Below are positions 55,259 through 63,327 of a stretch of DNA of 64,000 nucleotides, piece by piece. The first letter of the stretch is position 1, and the number at the start of each line of letters is the position of its first letter. The position numbers and the translations under genes were made by a program. A model generated the notes under the pieces. It saw only the letters and a list, made by a program, of their open reading frames with translations, was not told the DNA's origin and did no database searches. Source of the DNA: Leptospira ryugenii (GTDB lineage Bacteria; Spirochaetota; Leptospiria; Leptospirales; Leptospiraceae); NCBI RefSeq assembly GCF_003114855.1, contig NZ_BFBB01000009.1:124001-188000 (forward strand), in the 5' to 3' direction.

Positions 55259-57733
55259 TTATTTTGTATCTAACTTGGTGAGACTTAGCTCCAAATCTTC
55301 TTCCCATCCTGCTAAGCCTGGGAATTGTACGAGTGAGTTCCCAGGAATCTCTTTTTGCAAATCAAATGAAAATCCTTCTGAACGTACTCCCGTACTGCCA
55401 GGGGTCCAAGATCCAGAAAAAGTTTTCATCACCTTATCATTGATCGACAAACTAGCATTAAAATCTTGATGATTACTTTTGAGTTCCAATGTAATTTTTT
55501 GTGGGCCAGATTTGGCATTCCAATGAAAGCCAGTCCATGTCCCCACAAATTCTTGGGGCAAATCCGAAATACTCAATGCTCTTTTTTTTACGGATGGTAG
55601 CTGTGGATTCAAAAATATGGAGACCAAAGTGGAATCTTTGGACTCCCCTCCAAATTCCGATTTTGAGCGAACCGAATAGACAAATAAGTCTCCGGGTTTC
55701 CCTGGAAAGGATTCCGAATACTCTGTTTTGTTCCCAGGTACTGCCTGAACAAATTCTAACTGTTTACCGACTGCGGATGTCGTACTTTTCAATAATTTTC
55801 TATAAATGTAGTATTCGCTCGCATCCTTGACAGAAGACCATTTGACAATCGTTAGTTTATTTTTTTCATCAAGAGATCCTGAGACAGAAGTGGGAGGAGC
55901 CAATGTCTTCCCAGCGGCTCTTTTTGCCAAACTAGGTTCAGCCCTTCCGATGACAAATTCACTTTGTTCAGAATAACCTGCAGAATTGTATCCGTAGATT
56001 GTATAGGAAAAGTATTTTCCTGTAAGAATAGGTGCATCTTTATCTTCAAAAGAATTACTTTTAACTGTAAACTCTTTTGAAAGCTTTGCATTTTCATCGA
56101 AACGGAATACATAATATCCAGTGGCGCCAGGCATTTCTGACCACTGAACAAAAATTTTGTCTGAGTAATCTCCATCTGATGCCTGCAAGTCGGAAACTTG
56201 TCCTGTAGGAGCTGTTTCTGCATTGGCATCACCAATTGAAATACCAAAGGTATCACTCCAAGGCCCAATTTTTTTGTTCTTACCAGTGGCACGGATTCTA
56301 TACCCATTGATGGAATCCTTTGAAGGTAAAGTGTCAATATAAGCAGTGTTTGGTGTCGTACCTAAGACTTTCCATTTGCCGCCAGAAACCGATTTTGCAA
56401 CCGTATACGTAGATACTCCTTCTAAAGCTGACCAAACCAATGCGACCTGCGGCTTTCCGTTGACAATGTATGTTTTGCCATTGATCCCAGAAACTGCTTG
56501 CGGTTTTGCATTTGGGTTTACTTTAGAAATGGTAAATCCCTCTACTTCCGTGGAAGGAGAAGAGCTTGTATCGGCTGAAATAGAGATCAGGGTATAAAAG
56601 TAGGTGGTATTTGGACTGAGATTCGAATCTAAATAATTTGTCGTTGTAGAATAGGCAATGTCTTTGGGTTTTGAGTCTCCCTCCTCACGCCGCTGGATAA
56701 GATAACTAATCGCTCCCGGTACTTGTTCCCAGGAAAGCCCAATGTTAGAATCCGACTCTCCTCGAGATACTTTAATTTGTTGAGGCGGGGAGAGAGGTTT
56801 TAGAGACACTTCATTTGAAGTGGGTGAAGTATTTGTTTTTGTATCGTCAACAAGTGCATAAGCCTCTTGTCCAACAGCAGCTAACATATTATATGAGAGC
56901 CATCCAAAACCCTTGTCTGCCCAATTTTCTCCCCAGGAGTTTTGAAATTTGAAGGCACCTACATGGCCACTCTTTGATTTTTTTTTGTCATCATAACCTA
57001 CGATGGTCATTGCATGACCGCCGTAACTTTGCCCGCCCGTTTTATCATAAATTTCACCTGCTTTCAGCTGATAAAAGGCGTCATCTATGATAATCCCAAA
57101 AAGAACAACATTCCCACCAGCTAATACACGTTTTATCTCATCTGGTTTTTTGATGTTGAGTCGAGTATATGATTTGATTCTGTAGGCAAGTGCCTCTTGC
57201 TTTGCAGAAGCACTTGGTTGGCTTTTGTAGTCTTTATCTGAGTAGGGCATACTACTCCATGGGACTACGCCATTCTTTTGGAGAAAATCCATAGTTTTGT
57301 AATAATACAATCCTGCATCTTTCCCCCCATTTTGTTGGTTGTATATAAATGCGGGAGAAAACACATTGTTCCCACCTCCTCCTACAAAGGGTGGGTCATA
57401 ATTGGAAACTTTGCCTCCATTTTTTGCAAGGAAGGATCTGATCGCATAACCAGATGCCCAAGCAACACAGCTATTTTGTTGCCCTTGGTTCCCAACGGGT
57501 GGCATCTGCGATGATAAATCGATTGATGAGGGTAATTCTTCGAAGCTATTGAAGTCACGTTTAAGTGGAATGGTATCTTGTATTTCTTTTGGCGCAGGTA
57601 GATAGCCACACTGGTAAACTCCCGGTTTGCAATCCTTGGAGCGAACAGAATTTGGATCAAAGGTCTGGGCATCTACTACAACTGAGAAGATAGTAAAATA
57701 AAGTAGTGTGATCTTTCCTCTTAAACATTTCAT
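55259..57733 (-). CDS. Secreted papain-like (C1) protease with fibronectin type III domains
   Basis: 824 residues. Signal peptide 1-22. The C1 catalytic set is complete: oxyanion Gln83 in GNQGQQNS, Cys89 in NSCVAWASGYA, His240 in SYGGHAMTIVGYDD, Asn265 in FQNSWGENWADKGFGW. There is no long inhibitory propeptide between the signal and the protease domain. Three to four fibronectin III-like modules follow (about 310-720). A C-terminal beta domain (about 735-824) ends the protein. Probably exported and surface-acting. The start overlaps the stop of the gene before it by four bases. Confidence 0.88.
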   Translation of the reverse strand: MKCLRGKITLLYFTIFSVVVDAQTFDPNSVRSKDCKPGVYQCGYLPAPKEIQDTIPLKRDFNSFEELPSSIDLSSQMPPVGNQGQQNSCVAWASGYAIRSFLAKNGGKVSNYDPPFVGGGGNNVFSPAFIYNQQNGGKDAGLYYYKTMDFLQKNGVVPWSSMPYSDKDYKSQPSASAKQEALAYRIKSYTRLNIKKPDEIKRVLAGGNVVLFGIIIDDAFYQLKAGEIYDKTGGQSYGGHAMTIVGYDDKKKSKSGHVGAFKFQNSWGENWADKGFGWLSYNMLAAVGQEAYALVDDTKTNTSPTSNEVSLKPLSPPQQIKVSRGESDSNIGLSWEQVPGAISYLIQRREEGDSKPKDIAYSTTTNYLDSNLSPNTTYFYTLISISADTSSSPSTEVEGFTISKVNPNAKPQAVSGINGKTYIVNGKPQVALVWSALEGVSTYTVAKSVSGGKWKVLGTTPNTAYIDTLPSKDSINGYRIRATGKNKKIGPWSDTFGISIGDANAETAPTGQVSDLQASDGDYSDKIFVQWSEMPGATGYYVFRFDENAKLSKEFTVKSNSFEDKDAPILTGKYFSYTIYGYNSAGYSEQSEFVIGRAEPSLAKRAAGKTLAPPTSVSGSLDEKNKLTIVKWSSVKDASEYYIYRKLLKSTTSAVGKQLEFVQAVPGNKTEYSESFPGKPGDLFVYSVRSKSEFGGESKDSTLVSIFLNPQLPSVKKRALSISDLPQEFVGTWTGFHWNAKSGPQKITLELKSNHQDFNASLSINDKVMKTFSGSWTPGSTGVRSEGFSFDLQKEIPGNSLVQFPGLAGWEEDLELSLTKLDTK

Positions 57734-58260
57734 ATCTTTATACCTCTTATATATTCAATGATTGCTTTTTTAGATTTCATATTTTTTTTTCCTAGGTCTT
57801 GATGAAGATAAAAGAAATGATGCTTTTCCGCATCCAAGATGAGTTCAACGGAATTATAACTGACACCCAACATTTGTGTTTTGGGTAGAGATTCGTAAGG
57901 AAAGGATTTGAAACCAAGCTCATAAAGTTTGGAAAGAATTTCTTCGAATCTTTTTTCCGTAAGTCTCTTTTTCTTGTGGAAAGTTACTTCATCAGCTCGG
58001 GTTTCTTTACGATAAGCAAATAACCCATATTTGGTGGACTCAATTTGAATGAGCAAACTTGATCTATTTTCTGGTGAAACGGAACCTGAAGTCTCTATTA
58101 ATGTGATCTGGATGGGCTTCCAAAAACCGGTGCTATTTTTTAATCTTAGAAGATCAGATTTTGACTCAGCTTGGATAGATACTTGTAACAAGAGGCTTAG
58201 CATTGCAACAAAGAGAGCGAACACGGGAACAAATCGTAACCGATCGGAAAGCAATTGCAA
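57730..58260 (-). CDS. Exported protein of unknown function
   Basis: Up to 176 residues from a TTG at 58260; a GTG or the ATG at 58203 are alternatives that shorten the signal peptide. Signal-like segment FALFVAMLSLLLQVSIQA. The mature part is alpha/beta with conserved-looking SYNSVELILDAEKHHFFYLHQD near the end. No family recognised. Overlap by four bases with the secreted protease gene suggests co-expression and perhaps an inhibitor or chaperone role, which is a guess. Confidence 0.6.
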   Translation of the reverse strand: MQLLSDRLRFVPVFALFVAMLSLLLQVSIQAESKSDLLRLKNSTGFWKPIQITLIETSGSVSPENRSSLLIQIESTKYGLFAYRKETRADEVTFHKKKRLTEKRFEEILSKLYELGFKSFPYESLPKTQMLGVSYNSVELILDAEKHHFFYLHQDLGKKNMKSKKAIIEYIRGIKI

Positions 58261-58276
58261 TGATTTTTGTGATGTT

Positions 58277-58522
58277 CTAGTTAGAAGATGAGCTGTCTTC
58301 TTTTTGAGATGGAGAAAATTTCGATAAAATCTGTTCTAATAACCCTGACTGTTTGATACTTCTCCCGACCCTTTGCCAAAAACGGAGTTTGGACTGAAAT
58401 TCATTCCACTCCAAGCTCAGGTCGAGTCTCCGAATTTTCAAAAGCATGCGGAGTTCATCTAAACTCATATCTTTGGGGTCTTTTTCTAAATATCGCTCGT
58501 GGTCCTTAAATGGGTTAAACAT
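58277..58522 (-). CDS. Small helical protein, YqjK-like position
   Basis: 81 residues from the ATG at 58522. Highly charged and helical (DELRMLLKIRRLDLSLEWNEFQSKLRFWQRVGRSIKQ), no signal peptide. It follows directly a two-helix membrane protein and a DUF883-like protein, an order similar to the yqjD-yqjE-yqjK set of enterobacteria. Function unknown. Confidence 0.6.
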   Translation of the reverse strand: MFNPFKDHERYLEKDPKDMSLDELRMLLKIRRLDLSLEWNEFQSKLRFWQRVGRSIKQSGLLEQILSKFSPSQKEDSSSSN

Positions 58523-58523
58523 A

Positions 58524-58889
58524 TCACTTTCTCTTCTTAAGGACAATTTCCATTAAAGCGAAAGTTAAAATGAAAAAACAGAGGGCAGTGAGGAAGCTTG
58601 CCAAAATGGGGTCACCATTTGCCACATACTTTTGGATACTGAGAAAGATTCCAAACGAAAGATAAACAAAGGCAATGAGAACAAGGAAGAGAGAAGAGAC
58701 GATCCAAACCGAGGAAACAATAAACCGTTTTACATACAGTTGAAGGTTTTTCTCGATATACACGAGCATAACCTCCCAATAGGCAACGGCTTTCTCTACC
58801 AATTGTTCAAAGGCAGCTTTTAGGCCACCCTTTCGTCTAGGTGGGATTTCCCCTGGTTTTGGATCTTGTTTGCGTTTTGATTCAGCCAA
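58524..58889 (-). CDS. Two-helix membrane protein, YqjE/holin-superfamily-like
   Basis: 121 residues. A basic N-terminus (KRKQDPKPGEIPPRRKGG) and an amphipathic helix lead to two membrane helices (about 57-82 and 93-116). This is the layout of YqjE/phage holin superfamily 6 proteins. Four bases separate it from the DUF883-like gene. In enterobacteria such proteins accompany the ribosome-binding membrane protein YqjD. Confidence 0.65.
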   Translation of the reverse strand: MAESKRKQDPKPGEIPPRRKGGLKAAFEQLVEKAVAYWEVMLVYIEKNLQLYVKRFIVSSVWIVSSLFLVLIAFVYLSFGIFLSIQKYVANGDPILASFLTALCFFILTFALMEIVLKKRK

Positions 58890-58892
58890 TGC

Positions 58893-59177
58893 TTATTTTC
58901 TTTTAAAGAACCAGCCAAGAGCTAAGCCTAGGCCCAGTCCCAGTCCAAAGCCCACAACAGCTGCTTTTTGTGGATTTTCTTTCACATAGTTGCCCACACT
59001 ATCGATCACCTCTTTGGCTCGTAGGCTTGCTTCTTCACTTGCTTTCCCAAACTTTTGTTTGAGGTCTGATACTTGTTCCATATACTTCTCCTTGGCTATT
59101 CTTTCGATTTCTTTTGCTTTCTTTTCATAGAGTTTGATTTCTTCTATGAGCGATTTGTTTGGCTTAGCTTCTTCCAT
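58893..59177 (-). CDS. DUF883 (ElaB/YqjD)-like membrane-anchored protein
   Basis: 94 residues from the ATG at 59177; a TTG two codons upstream overlaps the regulator stop. A long helix/coiled coil (1-65) is followed by VKENPQKAAVVGFGLGLGLGLALGWFFKRK, the C-terminal glycine-rich membrane anchor typical of ElaB/YqjD, which bind ribosomes in stationary phase in E. coli. The gene starts two bases after the stop of the response regulator. Confidence 0.8.
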   Translation of the reverse strand: MEEAKPNKSLIEEIKLYEKKAKEIERIAKEKYMEQVSDLKQKFGKASEEASLRAKEVIDSVGNYVKENPQKAAVVGFGLGLGLGLALGWFFKRK

Positions 59178-59179
59178 AC

Positions 59180-59905
59180 TCAATCTGGTACTACTATGTT
59201 TTCATAATTATCGGTAAATCGATAGCCAATCCCCCAAATGGTTTCAATCCATTCTGGTTGAGCTGAGTTTTTTTCCAGTTTGGAACGTATGCGTTTGATG
59301 TGGCTATCGATCATTCTCTCAAAGCCATCCCATTCAACACCCCAAACGGATTCCAAAATCATCTCTCTAGAAAAAACTTTTCCTGGAGAGCCAGCTAATA
59401 ACTGTAAAATATCAAATTCTTTTCTTGAGATATTGATAATATTCTCATTTAATGTTACGCGTCTGCGAATGGAGTCAATTTTTAAGGCTCCCCTCAAAAT
59501 TTCACCCGTTTGCCCAACATTTGGTTTGATCCCTATTTTTTTATCCCATCGGCGAAAGAAAACATCGACTCGTGTTTTCAACTCTCTGACAGAAAATGGT
59601 TTGGTAATGTAATCATCAGCACCTAACTCAAGACCCATGATGCGGTCTATTTCTTCCGTCCGTGCAGAAAGAATGAAAACAGGGGTGTTTTCGTCTGATT
59701 TGCGGATATTTCGACAGATCTCCATGCCATCTATATCTGGCAGGGAAAGGTCCAAGATGATGAGGTCAGGGTGGTTGGATTTATAGAACTTCAATCCATC
59801 CTCTCCATTTTCGAATACGGAAGTAGTATAGTGTGCTGAGTCCAAAGACTTTCGGATCAGATTCCCGATATCCGGATCGTCCTCAATTACCAATATATTT
59901 TTCAT
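59180..59905 (-). CDS. OmpR-family response regulator
   Basis: 241 residues. Receiver domain with acidic D9/D10, phospho-acceptor D52 ([13 protein letters not shown]), and Lys102 in ITKPFS. A winged-helix DNA-binding domain of the OmpR/PhoB type follows ([51 protein letters not shown]). No histidine kinase gene is next to it. It heads the leftward set containing the DUF883/YqjE-like genes, which it may control. Confidence 0.94.
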   Translation of the reverse strand: MKNILVIEDDPDIGNLIRKSLDSAHYTTSVFENGEDGLKFYKSNHPDLIILDLSLPDIDGMEICRNIRKSDENTPVFILSARTEEIDRIMGLELGADDYITKPFSVRELKTRVDVFFRRWDKKIGIKPNVGQTGEILRGALKIDSIRRRVTLNENIINISRKEFDILQLLAGSPGKVFSREMILESVWGVEWDGFERMIDSHIKRIRSKLEKNSAQPEWIETIWGIGYRFTDNYENIVVPD

Positions 59906-59969
59906 GTTTTTCCCTTGAGTTCTTTCTCAATTTGTTTCTTCTAGGAGAAAAAAAAAGTAAAAAATTAGA

Positions 59970-60389
59970 ATGGAAACACGGAGAGAACCAAAATCCTGGG
60001 CAATGTTAGCTATTTTCGGACCGAAAGTAAAACCAGCCGAAATTACAGCCAAATTGGGAATGCAGGCAGACTATTTCCATGATTCTGACATAAAAGACAT
60101 AGATGATCGGTCTCTAGAACCACATTGGCAGATCAATTCAACATTGAGTCCAGAAGAGGGACTGAATGAACATATATGGCAACTCTTAAAGCGAATCGGG
60201 CCTGTCAGGAGCCAGTTCAAAGAACTTTCTTCGGTACATACTGCATGTCTCTATGCTTCTGTCGAATTTGCAAGCATGGGAAGCAAGGGCATCCTTTTAG
60301 AGAAAAGAGTTATGCTTCTGTTAGGCGAGCTAGGCCTGCAGCTGGAGATCCTTCCATGGCTTTCAGAACAGTCATCTGCTTCTTCCTAA
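59970..60389 (+). CDS. DUF4279 domain protein
   Basis: 139 residues, no signal peptide. The family pattern is visible: AMLAIFGPKVKPAEITAKLGMQAD near the start, HWQINSTL in the middle, then LNEHIWQLLKRIGP, which matches the strand-helix-strand layout of DUF4279 proteins. Function unknown. The final 80 bases overlap, tail to tail, the STAS-like gene on the other strand. Confidence 0.68.
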   Translation: METRREPKSWAMLAIFGPKVKPAEITAKLGMQADYFHDSDIKDIDDRSLEPHWQINSTLSPEEGLNEHIWQLLKRIGPVRSQFKELSSVHTACLYASVEFASMGSKGILLEKRVMLLLGELGLQLEILPWLSEQSSASS

Positions 60390-60720
60390 GCAGTCCTCCT
60401 TGCACTTGGAAGAATAGGCCTAACATATGAAATCTCTGGAAAAATGCATAGGCACTCTCTGTCACACCCAAAAGGACCAAGACTCGTTTTTTGGCACGGA
60501 GGTCTCTTCCTAAGGCAAGCAATTGAGTGAGTAAACTGAGTGGTAGATAATGGAGTTGGTTGAGATCAATTTGTATATGTGACCTAGTTTGGAAAAATAG
60601 CATACCGATCACAGAATGGATTTCATCATCCAAACCAGCGCTATAATCTTCACTGAGGATTTTTACTTCATAGGCGTTCTTGATTTCGCGAACGCTTAAG
60701 TGTTTTGTGCGCGGGGCCAT
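60310..60720 (-). CDS. STAS-like protein
   Basis: 136 residues from the ATG at 60720; a longer frame back to 60789 would overlap epmA coding sequence. Alternation of strands and helices (YEVKILSEDYSAGLDDEIHSVIGML, HIQIDLNQLHYLPLSLLTQLLALGRDLRAKKRVLVLLGVTESAYAFFQRFHML) fits the STAS fold of anti-sigma factor antagonists, with Tyr-Leu-Pro where the phosphorylatable Ser/Thr usually lies. It may therefore not be phospho-regulated. The start is 13 bp from the divergent epmA start. Confidence 0.6.
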   Translation of the reverse strand: MAPRTKHLSVREIKNAYEVKILSEDYSAGLDDEIHSVIGMLFFQTRSHIQIDLNQLHYLPLSLLTQLLALGRDLRAKKRVLVLLGVTESAYAFFQRFHMLGLFFQVQGGLLRKKQMTVLKAMEGSPAAGLARLTEA

Positions 60721-60733
60721 AGAGAAAGTAAAT

Positions 60734-61744
60734 ATGAAATCTTTAAAAAAAGAAACCTTAATTTTAAGATCCAAATTCTTGGACACCACCAGATCCTTTT
60801 TAAAAGACCATGGTTTCTTGGAAATCGATACCCCGATTTACAAACCTGTGGTGGGTATGGAACCCTATCTAGATCCTTTCCAAGTTGCATCGCCTAGCAG
60901 AAAGGAGAAGGGCTATTTGATTACGTCTCCCGAATACTCTCTCAAACAAGCCTTGTCCACCGGCTTAGATCGTATCTATGAAATCACACATACCTTTCGC
61001 TCGGGAGAAGAAGGAAGTCCAATCCACTCCCCAGAATTTCTGATGTTAGAGTTGTATGCAAGGTCTTGGGATGATATTAAACTTAGGCACTTTTGTAAAC
61101 AGTACTTCCAACACTTAGGACACATGTTCCAAACAAGCCAAATGGAAACTCTGGCTCGTTCTCTCCCTATTTTTGCTGACCTACAAACAGAGCCTTATTA
61201 CCGAGAATGGAAAGTCGAAGATCTCTTTTTGCAACATACAGGAAGAGGATTCCAAAAGCGAGAATTGGTCCAAACCATTACACAGCATTCTCTTACCAAT
61301 AGCCCTTTGGTGGACTTGGATTCATGGCCATATGAAGATCTATTTTTCCTCGTTTTTTTAAATAAGATAGAACCCAATTTAGATCTAGGGATTGTCTTTC
61401 TTTATGACTACCCGGAAGAATGTGCTGCACTCTCTAGGGTGATAGAGGGAAGAGCAAAACGTTTTGAAATCTATTGGAATCGCATTGAATTGGCAAATGC
61501 GTTTTGGGAACTACGAGACCCGAAGGAACAGAGAAAACGCTTTGTCGCCGAACAAAGACTGAGAGAACAATTAGGTAAGGAAGTCTTCCCCTTAGATGGA
61601 GACTTTTTGCAGGTACTAGACTCTGGCGACTTCCCAGATTGTTCCGGAATTTCATTTGGATTGGATCGCATCTTTATGTTGCTCTTGGGTGAAAGTTCAT
61701 TGCATACGCTTAGCCCATACGCCCAATCCGAGCTGGGAGCTTAG
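60734..61744 (+). CDS. epmA: EF-P lysyl-lysine-type modifying enzyme EpmA (LysRS paralogue)
   Basis: 336 residues from the ATG at 60734. This is a class II aminoacyl-tRNA synthetase catalytic core of the lysyl type without the N-terminal anticodon-binding OB fold, the EpmA/PoxA/GenX layout. Motifs: FLKDHGFLEIDTPIY (motif 1), FRSGEEGSPIHSPEFLMLELY (motif 2 region) and GISFGLDRIFMLLLG (motif 3). EpmA attaches beta-lysine to elongation factor P, helping translation of proline runs. EpmB and EF-P are not in the window. Confidence 0.92.
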   Translation: MKSLKKETLILRSKFLDTTRSFLKDHGFLEIDTPIYKPVVGMEPYLDPFQVASPSRKEKGYLITSPEYSLKQALSTGLDRIYEITHTFRSGEEGSPIHSPEFLMLELYARSWDDIKLRHFCKQYFQHLGHMFQTSQMETLARSLPIFADLQTEPYYREWKVEDLFLQHTGRGFQKRELVQTITQHSLTNSPLVDLDSWPYEDLFFLVFLNKIEPNLDLGIVFLYDYPEECAALSRVIEGRAKRFEIYWNRIELANAFWELRDPKEQRKRFVAEQRLREQLGKEVFPLDGDFLQVLDSGDFPDCSGISFGLDRIFMLLLGESSLHTLSPYAQSELGA

Positions 61745-61819
61745 GAACGAAATCTTCTCCCATTCTTTTTCTCTCTTTTGCACTGGACAAAAGGAAACAT
61801 TCTGCTACCTTTTCTGCCT

Positions 61820-62407
61820 ATGAAACTGAAGACCTTTCTTATCCTTCTTTTGTTTTCCACTGGCGCCCTTTGGTCCCAAAACTTGAGCCCAAGGCCCGAG
61901 GTGAGCTTTCCCCAAGTTCCAGGGAGTATCACCGAATTTGAGACCTTACAAACGCAGTTGGGTACGAGCCCGGAAGGGGCCGTCGCTCTTATGGTACTTG
62001 CGATCCACCTTTATGGCAAAGACAGCCAATTGGGAAACCAAGCCATCATCACTGCCATCCTTAAAAAAAACCGACAAAAATCCTCCAAACCAACTGCCTA
62101 TAAGGGAGAAGATTTAGGGAATGGGGATCGCTATTTGATCGGACAATTAGATAAGTACAAGATGTTGGCCACAGGCTATTTTAAAGGTGCAGAGCCTGGA
62201 AATGGTTACACAGCCTCCACGCCACTCACTGTGGAAACCTTTACCAACCCATACTCTGGGGATGAGGCATCGGGAAAAATCAAACTCTTCGTTGCAACTA
62301 AAGGGGCTTCGAGCTATAGACCTGTCACCGTTGAAAAAGAATCGGATGGGATTTGGAGAGCCAAGGAGTTTAGCTCTCTCTGTGTGGGCATGATGCCTCC
62401 CAAATGA
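61820..62407 (+). CDS. Exported protein of unknown function
   Basis: 195 residues from the ATG at 61820, with a clean signal peptide (KLKTFLILLLFSTGALWSQ); a TG-rich upstream frame from 61778 is unlikely. The mature part has a helical stretch (EFETLQTQLGTSPEGAVALMVLAIHLYGKDSQLGNQAI) and a beta-rich second half (GYTASTPLTVETF, KIKLFVATKGASSYRPVTVEK) ending in LCVGMMPPK. I do not recognise the family with confidence. Confidence 0.7.
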   Translation: MKLKTFLILLLFSTGALWSQNLSPRPEVSFPQVPGSITEFETLQTQLGTSPEGAVALMVLAIHLYGKDSQLGNQAIITAILKKNRQKSSKPTAYKGEDLGNGDRYLIGQLDKYKMLATGYFKGAEPGNGYTASTPLTVETFTNPYSGDEASGKIKLFVATKGASSYRPVTVEKESDGIWRAKEFSSLCVGMMPPK

Positions 62408-62499
62408 AAAGAATCCCAAAAACAGTTTAAGTTTTCCTAGACCACAAATGAGGCAGAGAAGGAACATCCAATCTAGCTTCATTTGGGAGGTCATTCAAG

Positions 62500-63294
62500 A
62501 TGAAAGACCCATGGGACAATAGGGTGGTGCTCATCACGGGGGCTTCGAGTGGGATCGGTGAGGCTCTCCTCAGGCAACTTGCAAAATCAAATAGTACCAT
62601 CATTGCCATCGCAAGGCGTGCCGAACAAATCTCTTTACCTGAAGGTGCAAAGGCCCAATTGATCTCTCTCTCTGTTGACCTTCGTGATGAGGCATCGATC
62701 CTAACAGCCATCCAAGAAATCAAGACAAAGGTAAAGCAAATTGACGTCATTTTTAATAACGCAGGGATCACTGCACATGGTCGCTTTGATGAAATCCAAA
62801 TCAAGGTCTACCATGAAACCTTCGCGACAAATTTCTTTGGACCTATCTTACTGATCCAAGGTCTCTTGCCAGAACTAAAGAGAGGAAAAGGGATGGTGGT
62901 GACAACATCTACTGTCTCTGCTCTGTATGGAATTCCTGGGCGAGCACCGTATTCTGCATCCAAAGCTGCTCTACATGCAGCCATGGAAGCGATGCGTATA
63001 GAATTGCGAGAAGAAGAGATCGGTGTCGCTTTGGTTTGTGTACCATATACAAAAACAGCATTGCGTACATCTGGACTTGGCCCCGATGGAAAGATTCTAG
63101 ATGAGGCACAAGCCAACCGCCCATTGATGAGCCCTGAAGAAGTAGCTGAGGCTCTCGTCCAGATTGCACGCAAAAAAAATTCTAGATTGGTGACCATTGA
63201 CAAAACAGGATTCTTTGTTAAGTGGATGAGAAATCTATCACCAAGCTTTTTAGAAAAAACTCTCTTTCGAAAACTTTATCATGACTTTCATTGA
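62500..63294 (+). CDS. Short-chain dehydrogenase/reductase
   Basis: 264 residues. Motifs: LITGASSGIGEALLRQLAK, NNAGITAHGRF, TTSTVSALYGIPG with the catalytic Ser, and PYSASKAALHAAM (YxxxK). It resembles the dehydrogenase at 32429 in length and motif layout, but the sequences are clearly different. The C-terminus (FVKWMRNLSPSFLEKTLFRKLYHDF) is hydrophobic and basic. Substrate unknown. Confidence 0.9.
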   Translation: MKDPWDNRVVLITGASSGIGEALLRQLAKSNSTIIAIARRAEQISLPEGAKAQLISLSVDLRDEASILTAIQEIKTKVKQIDVIFNNAGITAHGRFDEIQIKVYHETFATNFFGPILLIQGLLPELKRGKGMVVTTSTVSALYGIPGRAPYSASKAALHAAMEAMRIELREEEIGVALVCVPYTKTALRTSGLGPDGKILDEAQANRPLMSPEEVAEALVQIARKKNSRLVTIDKTGFFVKWMRNLSPSFLEKTLFRKLYHDFH

Positions 63295-63327
63295 TCCTTC
63301 TCTGTCTAAAAAGACAAAGAGGAAATT

